Of a stretch of DNA of 7,195 nucleotides, positions 1-4,803 are shown piece by piece. This DNA is from Bacillota bacterium (GTDB lineage Bacteria; Bacillota; Clostridia; Lachnospirales; Cellulosilyticaceae). A program made the position numbers and the translations under genes. Each line of letters starts with the position of its first letter. Position 1 is the first letter of the stretch. Location: NCBI GenBank assembly GCA_023457875.1, contig JAEXBC010000442.1, positions 1 through 7,195 of the forward strand, in the 5' to 3' direction. The notes beneath the pieces were generated by a model. That model worked only from the letters and a program-made list of their open reading frames with translations. It was not told the origin of the DNA and searched no databases.

Positions 1-393
1 GTAGAGCACAGTAAGGCCCCTTTTATTGCGACGCATTCTAATAGTAAGGTGATTTGTAATCATCCTAGAAATCTTTCTGATGAAGCTTTTAAAGAGATTG
101 TTCATCGCAGAGGGCTAGTGGGATTAAACTTTTATCCAATTTTTATTAATGGAAGTCCAAAGGCAAAGATAGAGGAGCTCTTGCCTCATATTGATCATTT
201 TTTAGAACTTGGTGGAGAAGATATTCTTGCACTTGGTTCTGACTTTGATGGTGCAGCTATGCCAGAGAATTTGCAGGACCTTGGTGATATAACCCTATTG
301 TATGAATATTTGGCAAAAGGATACGGCTTATCAATATGCGACAAAATATTCTATAATAATGCAAAAAAAGGTATTGAAAAATGGCTTAAATAA
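1..393 (+). CDS. Membrane dipeptidase family protein (peptidase M19), C-terminal part, 5' end outside window
   Basis: The frame is open from base 1 and ends at TAA 391-393, giving 130 visible residues of a protein that is usually a little over 300. Family M19 enzymes are zinc-dependent dipeptidases that hydrolyse dipeptides, including some with D-residues. The visible part aligns well by eye with human renal dipeptidase. ATHSN (His12 of the visible part) matches the second-half zinc ligand His219. The Arg of HPRN lies 11 residues later and matches the substrate-carboxylate Arg230. The first Asp of GSDFDG lies 69 residues after the His and matches Asp288. The GTG at 49 is internal: the homologous ATHSN motif lies upstream of it in the same frame. 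The other zinc ligands (HxD and Glu) would lie upstream of the window. No convincing terminator follows. The family assignment is strong; the exact substrate and cell location are not visible. Confidence 0.9.
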   Translation, partial: VEHSKAPFIATHSNSKVICNHPRNLSDEAFKEIVHRRGLVGLNFYPIFINGSPKAKIEELLPHIDHFLELGGEDILALGSDFDGAAMPENLQDLGDITLLYEYLAKGYGLSICDKIFYNNAKKGIEKWLK

Positions 394-433
394 AGATGAA
401 AGTAAATATTTTGCAAACAAATACAACTTGAAA

Positions 434-462
434 TTGACACTCTCTCAAAAGAGTAATAAACT
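434..462 (+). promoter_or_regulatory. Probable sigma-A promoter of the HD-GYP gene
   Basis: A perfect -35 TTGACA (434-439) is followed after 17 bases by TAAACT (457-462), four of six matches to the -10 consensus. Transcription would start near 469, about 105 bases before the GTG start. A 5-bp inverted repeat, ACTCT/AGAGT (439-443 and 450-454), sits between the two boxes and could be a small operator, but this is weak. A second imperfect hairpin (CGT...ACG, 508-530) lies in the leader without a clean T-tract. No other feature is seen in 394-558. Confidence 0.6.
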
Positions 463-558
463 AGAAAAAAGTAGAAAATATAAATAAAAGTACAAATTTG
501 ATGGATTCGTATTTTTCTTAACGAAAAACGTCTTTTAACTATTTTTATATAGCTAAAG

Positions 559-568
559 AAGGAAGTGA
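559..568 (+). promoter_or_regulatory. Ribosome binding site that sets the HD-GYP start at 574
   Basis: AAGGAAGTGA matches the anti-Shine-Dalgarno complement AAGGAGGTGA at nine of ten positions and lies 5 bases before the GTG at 574. The earlier in-frame GTG at 565 lies inside this element, so it cannot be the start if this is the ribosome binding site. Confidence 0.7.
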
Positions 569-573
569 CGCGA

Positions 574-1194
574 GTGAAACTATTTGAGCCATTTTTACCA
601 CAAAGACGGTTACTTTATCATGACATCATGGAAAGCATTGTCATGGCATTAGATGCAAAGGACGCATATACAGCAGATCATTCTAGAAGAGTGGGAGATA
701 TGGCTGATTTGTTATGTAAAGAAATTGGGGTTAAAAGAAAGGTTAAGCAGCAGGTACATATTGCAGGTCACGTACATGATATTGGAAAAATAGGAGTCCC
801 GGATCATATTCTGAATAAACAAGGGAAATTAACAGAGGAAGAATGGAAGCTGATGCAGCGTCACACTTCAATAGGAGCTAATATTTTAGGGCAAACAAAG
901 GCCCTTAAAGAGCTAAGTGAAATTGTACTTTATCATCATGAAAGATGGGATGGAAGGGGCTACTTTGGCATGAAGGGGGAGGAGATTCCCTTGGGCGCAC
1001 GCATTATCGCGGTTTGTGATTCTATTGATGCCATGGTGAGTAACAGAGCCTATCGTAAAGCCATGTCTGTGGCAGTATGTAGAGAAGAAATCGAAAAAAA
1101 TGTAGGTGTGATGTATGATCCCAGAGTGGCTAAGATTGCTTTGGAAAATTGGAATCAGCTATTGCTCATAAAAACAGAAGATTGTGAGCTTTGA
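574..1194 (+). CDS. Stand-alone HD-GYP domain protein, probable cyclic-di-GMP phosphodiesterase
   Basis: The protein is 206 residues from GTG 574, chosen because of the ribosome binding site at 559-568. HD-GYP proteins are metal-dependent phosphodiesterases that hydrolyse cyclic di-GMP or related dinucleotides, usually in response to a linked sensor domain. Nearly the whole protein is the HD-GYP domain. It contains HSRRV (His36), the HDIGK pair (His68, Asp69, Lys72) with GVPD after it, RHT (His97), HHERWDGRGY (His121, His122), IPLGARI and a late metal-type Asp149 in the CDSIDA motif. The final proline of the GYP triplet is Phe131 (GYF). The residue four before His36 is Tyr rather than Glu, as in enzymes thought to bind two rather than three metals. 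There is no receiver, PAS or transmembrane segment, so it is probably cytosolic and sensing must come from elsewhere. No strong terminator separates it from the T-box promoter. The family is secure; activity and substrate are inferred. Confidence 0.9.
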   Translation: MKLFEPFLPQRRLLYHDIMESIVMALDAKDAYTADHSRRVGDMADLLCKEIGVKRKVKQQVHIAGHVHDIGKIGVPDHILNKQGKLTEEEWKLMQRHTSIGANILGQTKALKELSEIVLYHHERWDGRGYFGMKGEEIPLGARIIAVCDSIDAMVSNRAYRKAMSVAVCREEIEKNVGVMYDPRVAKIALENWNQLLLIKTEDCEL

Positions 1195-1227
1195 TTTATA
1201 AGAGCTTCTAATTTTTCGATTAATAGA

Positions 1228-1256
1228 TTGAAAAAGTGGTTAGACTATGTTAGAAT
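1228..1256 (+). promoter_or_regulatory. Promoter of the T-box/metG transcript
   Basis: TTGAAA (1228-1233), a 17-base spacer and TAGAAT (1251-1256) make a five-of-six match at both boxes. The predicted transcription start is near 1263, just before the first conserved T-box elements. Confidence 0.75.
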
Positions 1257-1262
1257 AACACA

Positions 1263-1575
1263 AGTTAAATAGAAAAACATAATGAAGAGAAGAGTAAGCT
1301 TAAGAGACTTTTAAAGAGAGCTTCGCTAGGTGAAAAGAAGTAAAGTTTGATAAGCCGAACATGGCCTCGGAATGGTGCACCGACAACCTTAGGGTTTAGG
1401 CTGCGACAGGTTCGCCTGTTATAGCGAAAGAGTATAACTCCAAAGACAAGAGAAACGCTTGAGATTTGGAAGTACTTCATAAGACGTATATCGTGAGATA
1501 TAGGTAAAGTAGAGTGGTACCGCGGGATATGATGCCTCGCCTCTATAACATTTGGTTATAGTGGCGGGGCTTTTA
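1263..1575 (+). ncRNA. T-box riboswitch leader, methionine (AUG) specifier, controlling metG
   Basis: T-box leaders sense uncharged tRNA and let transcription continue when the cognate amino acid runs short. Stem I can be traced: a kink-turn-like ATGA (1282-1285) with GGAA (1369-1372); GAG/CTC pairing (1287-1289, 1366-1368); the specifier-loop halves AGTA (1293-1296) and GAA (1357-1359); GCTTA/TAAGC (1298-1302, 1351-1355); the AGAGAG stretch (1315-1320); and a distal hairpin CTTC/GAAG whose loop holds GGTG (1329-1332). ATG at 1361-1363, directly after GAAC, is the likely specifier and agrees with the downstream methionyl-tRNA synthetase. Further hairpins lie at 1439-1470 and 1487-1502 (GTGA loop). 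The T-box AGAGTGGTACCGCGG is at 1511-1525. TGGT (1515-1518) would pair with an ACCA tRNA end, as expected for tRNA-Met with discriminator A. The antiterminator pairs 1509-1514 with 1541-1546 and 1522-1526 with 1536-1540, leaving TGGTACC as the bulge. All pairings were made by eye. The reverse frame across this region is not a gene. Confidence 0.95.
1534..1574 (+). terminator. Regulated intrinsic terminator of the T-box
   Basis: GCCTCGCC (1534-1541) pairs with GGCGGGGC (1563-1570) through one G-U pair. After a T-T mismatch, CTATAAC (1543-1549) pairs with GTTATAG (1555-1561), leaving a 5-base loop, and TTTT follows. Bases 1536-1546 are also the 3' arm of the antiterminator, so the two folds exclude each other. 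This is the standard transcription-attenuation arrangement of T-box leaders. Confidence 0.93.
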
Positions 1576-1658
1576 ATATGTAGCCTATTACTTCATGGTC
1601 TTATGATTGATAGAATTATCCTAAAAACCAGTAAGAATAATGAAAAAGGAGATTTAAA

Positions 1659-3653
1659 ATGAGTAAACCAACTTATTACATTACTACCCCTATTTATTAC
1701 CCAAGCAACAAGCTTCATATTGGACATTCTTATACTACTGTGGCAGCAGATGCCATGGCGAGATACAAGCGCCTTAGAGGTTATGATGTTATGTTCTTAA
1801 CAGGAACAGATGAACATGGCCAAAAAATCGAGCGAAGAGCAGCAGAAGATGGTGTAACGCCAAAGGCTTTCGTGGACAATATTGTAGAGTGGATTAAAGA
1901 ACTTTGGAAGACGATGGATATTAGCTACGACAAGTTTATTCGTACCACAGATAAAGAGCATGAAACAACTGTACAGCAAATGTTTAAAAAGCTTTATGAA
2001 AAAGGAGACATTTACAAAAGTGAATATGAAGGTCTTTACTGTACACCATGTGAAACCTTTTTTACAGAACATCAAGTGGTAGATGGCAAATGTCCTGATT
2101 GCGGTAGACCAGTAGAAAAAGTAAAGGAAGAATCTTACTTCTTTAGACTTTCAAAATATCAAGATGCCTTAATTAAGCATATTGAAACACATCCTGATTT
2201 TATACAGCCTAATACAAGACAAAACGAGATGCTTAACAACTTCCTTCGTCCAGGACTTGAAGACCTTTGTGTATCACGTACCTCCTTCAAATGGGGTATC
2301 CCAGTTGATTTTGACCCAGGGCATGTGGTATACGTATGGCTAGATGCACTATCAAACTATGTTACTGCCCTTGGTTATCTTCAAGAGGATGATAATAACT
2401 TTAAGAAGTACTGGCCAGCAGATGTTCACTTGGTAGGAAAAGAAATCGTGCGTTTCCATACCATTATTTGGCCTGCAATGCTCATGGCACTGGACTTACC
2501 TCTTCCAAAACAAATCTTTGGTCATGGTTGGCTCATCATTAACGGAGGAAAAATGAGTAAATCTCAAGGAAAAGTAGTGGACCCAAGCATACTTGTTGGA
2601 CGCTATGGTAGTGATGCGATTCGCTACTTCTTACTTCGTGAAATTGCCTTTGGGCAAGATGGAAACTTCTCAAATGAAGCCCTTATTGCAAGAATTAACT
2701 CAGACCTTGCTAATGACCTTGGTAACTTAACCTCAAGAACAGTGGCTATGATTGAAAAATATTTTGGCACACTTCCAGAAGTTCAAGAAGGTAACGAATT
2801 TGACGAGGATGTTCAAAAGATTGTCAAAGAGCAAATTGCTAAAATGGAAGAAAATATGGAGAAACTCTTATTTAACAATGCCCTTGAAGATATTTGGGTA
2901 ATGATTAGAAGAATGAACAAATATATAGATGAAACCATGCCTTGGGTTCTTGCCAAGGAGGAAGCGAATCATCCTAAATTAGCAGGTGTACTCTATACAC
3001 TTTCAGAAGTGATTCGTATTGTAAGCATTATGATTGAACCATTTATGCCGCAGACACCAGAAAAAATCTGGGCACAGTTTGGCATAACAAGAGGCGTTTT
3101 AACTGCTTGGGATACGATTCATGATTTTGGCACCCTTCCAAAAACAGTAGCGGCTAAAAAAGGTGACAATATGTTCCCACGTATTGATAAAGAAAAAGAG
3201 CTTGCTATTCTAGAAGCAGAAGATGCTTCAAAACAAGCTTCTTCTAATCAACAAGAAGCTTCAAAACAAAAATCTAGTGAAAACACGAACCAAACCAAAG
3301 AAACCGAAGAGGTAGCAAAAGAAGTTTCTGAGATTACCATCGACGATTTTGCGAAGCTAGAAATGAAAATTGGTGAGGTTATTGAATGTGAGAAGGTACC
3401 AAAGGCTGATAAGCTTTTAGTATCAAAAATTAAAATTGGTGAAGAGGTAAGACAAATTGTATCAGGAATTGCAGCTTACTACTCACCAGAAGAATTTGTA
3501 GGTAAAAAGGTAGTCGTTGTCACAAATCTAAAACCAGTGAAGCTTAGAGGAATCCTTTCACAGGGAATGGTGCTTTGCGCAGCTGATGATCATGGCAATT
3601 TGGTTGCAGTAGGGCCTCTCGGCGAAATGGTAAGCGGCGCCGAGGTAAGATAG
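1659..3653 (+). CDS. metG: Methionyl-tRNA synthetase with C-terminal tRNA-binding domain
   Basis: The enzyme charges tRNA-Met with methionine in the cytosol at the cost of ATP. At 664 residues it has the usual length for the long Firmicutes form. The N-terminal class I catalytic domain has HIGH at 20-23, GTDEHGQKI shortly after, and KMSKS at 298-302. The zinc knuckle in the connective region has two CxxC pairs (Cys128/131 and Cys145/148), so it is a four-cysteine type with one knuckle. An alpha-helical anticodon-binding domain follows, roughly residues 360-500. A hydrophilic linker of about 50 residues rich in Ser, Lys, Gln and Glu leads to an OB-fold tRNA-binding domain from about 559 to the end, which helps dimerise the enzyme and grip tRNA. 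AAAGGAG (1645-1651) lies 7 bases before the ATG. Expression is controlled by the Met T-box upstream, and a terminator at 3678-3749 makes it a single-gene unit. Confidence 0.98.
   Translation: MSKPTYYITTPIYYPSNKLHIGHSYTTVAADAMARYKRLRGYDVMFLTGTDEHGQKIERRAAEDGVTPKAFVDNIVEWIKELWKTMDISYDKFIRTTDKEHETTVQQMFKKLYEKGDIYKSEYEGLYCTPCETFFTEHQVVDGKCPDCGRPVEKVKEESYFFRLSKYQDALIKHIETHPDFIQPNTRQNEMLNNFLRPGLEDLCVSRTSFKWGIPVDFDPGHVVYVWLDALSNYVTALGYLQEDDNNFKKYWPADVHLVGKEIVRFHTIIWPAMLMALDLPLPKQIFGHGWLIINGGKMSKSQGKVVDPSILVGRYGSDAIRYFLLREIAFGQDGNFSNEALIARINSDLANDLGNLTSRTVAMIEKYFGTLPEVQEGNEFDEDVQKIVKEQIAKMEENMEKLLFNNALEDIWVMIRRMNKYIDETMPWVLAKEEANHPKLAGVLYTLSEVIRIVSIMIEPFMPQTPEKIWAQFGITRGVLTAWDTIHDFGTLPKTVAAKKGDNMFPRIDKEKELAILEAEDASKQASSNQQEASKQKSSENTNQTKETEEVAKEVSEITIDDFAKLEMKIGEVIECEKVPKADKLLVSKIKIGEEVRQIVSGIAAYYSPEEFVGKKVVVVTNLKPVKLRGILSQGMVLCAADDHGNLVAVGPLGEMVSGAEVR
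3225..3269 (+). repeat. Short direct and inverted repeats in the metG linker
   Basis: GCTTCAAAACAA occurs twice in the same reading frame (3225-3236 and 3258-3269), 33 bases apart, encoding ASKQ at residues 523-526 and 534-537. Between and overlapping them is a perfect 9-bp inverted repeat, AAGCTTCTT (3235-3243) and AAGAAGCTT (3253-3261), with a 9-base loop. The repeats lie in the poorly conserved, low-complexity linker, where duplications of this kind are tolerated. Confidence 0.7.
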
Positions 3654-3677
3654 ATAAGATAGAAATAAAGGCATTAT

Positions 3678-3749
3678 AAAAAGAGCATAGTCAACAACCT
3701 TTTATAAGTATTTAGTGATACTTAGGTGTGTTGTAAATGCTCTTTTTTT
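3678..3749 (+). terminator. Long three-part terminator hairpin after metG
   Basis: The outer stem pairs AAAAAGAGCAT (3678-3688) with ATGCTCTTTTT (3737-3747). A middle imperfect stem pairs the CAACAACCT region (3692-3700) with 3724-3733. An inner stem pairs AAGTAT (3706-3711) with ATACTT (3718-3723). The 3' arm runs into a T-tract ending at 3749. It ends the metG transcript and separates it from the rubrerythrin gene. The rich A stretch on the 5' side could also allow some function on the opposite strand. Confidence 0.85.
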
Positions 3750-3811
3750 GCGCAAGTATTTTTCGAAGGCTCCAATATTTATTGTAGAGATATCTTAATC
3801 AAAAAGGTGTG

Positions 3812-3840
3812 TTGAATGGTTGACATATTCATGATATTCT
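3812..3840 (+). promoter_or_regulatory. Tentative promoter of the rubrerythrin gene
   Basis: TTGAAT (3812-3817) and TATTCT (3835-3840) are 17 bases apart, with four of six matches at each box. A perfect TTGACA at 3820-3825 lies close by but has no good -10 at a usable distance before the ribosome binding site. With the pair given here the leader would be only about 16 bases, so the true start may differ. The gene would be expected to respond to peroxide or oxygen through PerR, but I do not see a convincing PerR box. The rest of 3750-3862 holds nothing recognisable. Confidence 0.4.
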
Positions 3841-3862
3841 ATATCTAAAAGGGGGTAGTACA

Positions 3863-4525
3863 ATGGAAAAATATCGTTGTAGTGTATGTGGGTATATTCA
3901 TGAAGGGCCATTGCCTGAGGACTTTAAATGTCCTGTTTGTAAACAGCCTGCTTCTGCATTTGAGAAGGTAGAAGAAAAGGTGGCTGCAGTTAATAAGTAT
4001 GCAGGCACCAAAACAGAAAAAAACTTAATGGAAGCTTTTTCAGGTGAAAGTCAGGCAAGAAACAAATACACTTATTTTGCAGCTATTGCACAAAGAGAAG
4101 GTTATGACCAACTTTCAGAGATCTTCTTAAAAACTGCTCGTAATGAGCAAGAACATGCAAGACTTTGGTATGAAGAATTAGGCAACCTTGGTAACACAGC
4201 TGAGAATCTTTTGCATGCTGCCGAAGGTGAGCATTATGAATGGACAGATATGTATGATCGTTTTGCAAAAGAGGCTGAAGAAGAAGGCTTTACAGAGTTA
4301 GCTGCAAGATTTCGCAGAGTTGCTGCTATTGAAAAAAGCCACGAAGAACGTTATCGTGCGCTACTTAATAACGTTGAGATGCAGCAAGTATTTGAGAAGG
4401 GTGAAGAAACCATGTGGGAATGCCGCGTTTGTGGACATCTTGTAATGGGTAAAAAAGCACCAAAGGTATGCCCTGTATGTAAATATGCTCAAAGCTACTT
4501 TGAAGTAAGAGCAGAGAATTATTAA
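3863..4525 (+). CDS. rbr: Rubrerythrin-type peroxidase with rubredoxin-like domains at both ends (Rd-diiron-Rd)
   Basis: Rubrerythrins reduce hydrogen peroxide at a diiron site in the cytosol of anaerobes, taking electrons through a rubredoxin-type iron centre. This 220-residue protein has three parts. Residues 1-33 are a rubredoxin-like ribbon with Cys6/Cys9 and Cys23/Cys26. Residues about 48-175 are the ferritin-like four-helix domain with a full ligand set: Glu62 (GESQA), Glu95 and His98, Glu123 and Glu126, Glu157 and His160. Residues about 184-213 are a second ribbon with Cys187/Cys190 and Cys203/Cys206. Classical rubrerythrin carries only the C-terminal ribbon and reverse rubrerythrin only the N-terminal one, so this form combines both. 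AAAGGGGGT (3848-3856) lies 6 bases before the ATG. It is monocistronic, with terminators on both sides. The peroxidase role is inferred from the family, and the use of two electron-entry domains is not established from sequence. Confidence 0.95.
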   Translation: MEKYRCSVCGYIHEGPLPEDFKCPVCKQPASAFEKVEEKVAAVNKYAGTKTEKNLMEAFSGESQARNKYTYFAAIAQREGYDQLSEIFLKTARNEQEHARLWYEELGNLGNTAENLLHAAEGEHYEWTDMYDRFAKEAEEEGFTELAARFRRVAAIEKSHEERYRALLNNVEMQQVFEKGEETMWECRVCGHLVMGKKAPKVCPVCKYAQSYFEVRAENY

Positions 4526-4597
4526 GGGACGACTGCAAACATAGCATCATACAAGTTCAGAAAAAGAACAGCAAAAAATTTATATGGATAGATCATA

Positions 4598-4643
4598 GAA
4601 AACACGACTCATTCTAACCAAGATAAGTCGTGTTTTCTTTTTT
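4598..4643 (+). terminator. Strong intrinsic terminator after the rubrerythrin gene
   Basis: A perfect 12-bp stem pairs GAAAACACGACT (4598-4609) with AGTCGTGTTTTC (4626-4637) around a 16-base loop, followed by six T (4638-4643). Confidence 0.93.
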
Positions 4644-4699
4644 GGTTAACTTTATTCTTAAGTTCATTTATAAGACAATTATTAATTAATGTTATTGCC

Positions 4700-4728
4700 T
4701 TTATTGTTCAAGAATAATAAGCTATAAT
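4700..4728 (+). promoter_or_regulatory. Probable promoter of the mannosyltransferase gene
   Basis: A perfect -10 TATAAT (4723-4728) is preceded at 17 bases by a poor -35, TTTATT (4700-4705). TTGTTC at 4704-4709 is a better -35 word but lies only 13 bases away. An 8-bp inverted repeat, TTATTCTT (4652-4659) and AAGAATAA (4710-4717), brackets this AT-rich region, which may be chance. The leader would be about 70 bases. Confidence 0.5.
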
Positions 4729-4790
4729 TTATATCAATATGATGACTTAAATTTGTATATTTCCTGCCAGATGGGTGATATATAAATGAG

Positions 4791-4798
4791 AAAGGAGG
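4791..4798 (+). promoter_or_regulatory. Ribosome binding site that favours the GTG start at 4804
   Basis: AAAGGAGG lies 5 bases before GTG 4804 and inside the reading frame that would begin at ATG 4786. The upstream ATG has only a weaker GGGTGA (4773-4778) 7 bases before it. Both starts are in frame, so both could be used. Confidence 0.65.
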
Positions 4799-4803
4799 AA
4801 TTG

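Noticed and set aside
302..487. Open frame of 61 codons overlapping the end of the dipeptidase gene
   Set aside because: It starts inside the dipeptidase in another frame, has no ribosome binding site, and its tail is Lys/Asn/Ser-rich translation of AT-rich spacer containing the promoter at 434-462.
1180..1217. Possible terminator after the HD-GYP gene (GAGCTT repeated before a T-run)
   Set aside because: The stem would have only about 6 bp with G-U pairs at both ends; too weak to call.
1265..1480. Reverse-strand open frame across the T-box leader
   Set aside because: The region is explained by conserved RNA structure on the + strand; the reverse product is low-quality and has no ribosome binding site worth noting.
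3724..3814. Ten-base direct repeat AGGTGTGTTG at 3724-3733 and 3805-3814
   Set aside because: One copy is part of the terminator and the other overlaps the tentative -35; short enough to be chance, with no further copies seen between genes.
3820..3848. Perfect TTGACA upstream of rubrerythrin as its -35 box
   Set aside because: No acceptable -10 occurs 16-18 bases later before the ribosome binding site; the TTGAAT/TATTCT pair fits spacing better.
3863..4525. A PerR or peroxide-responsive operator near the rubrerythrin promoter
   Set aside because: Expected from biology, but the palindromic words nearby (AGATATCT, TCATGA) do not match a PerR box by eye.
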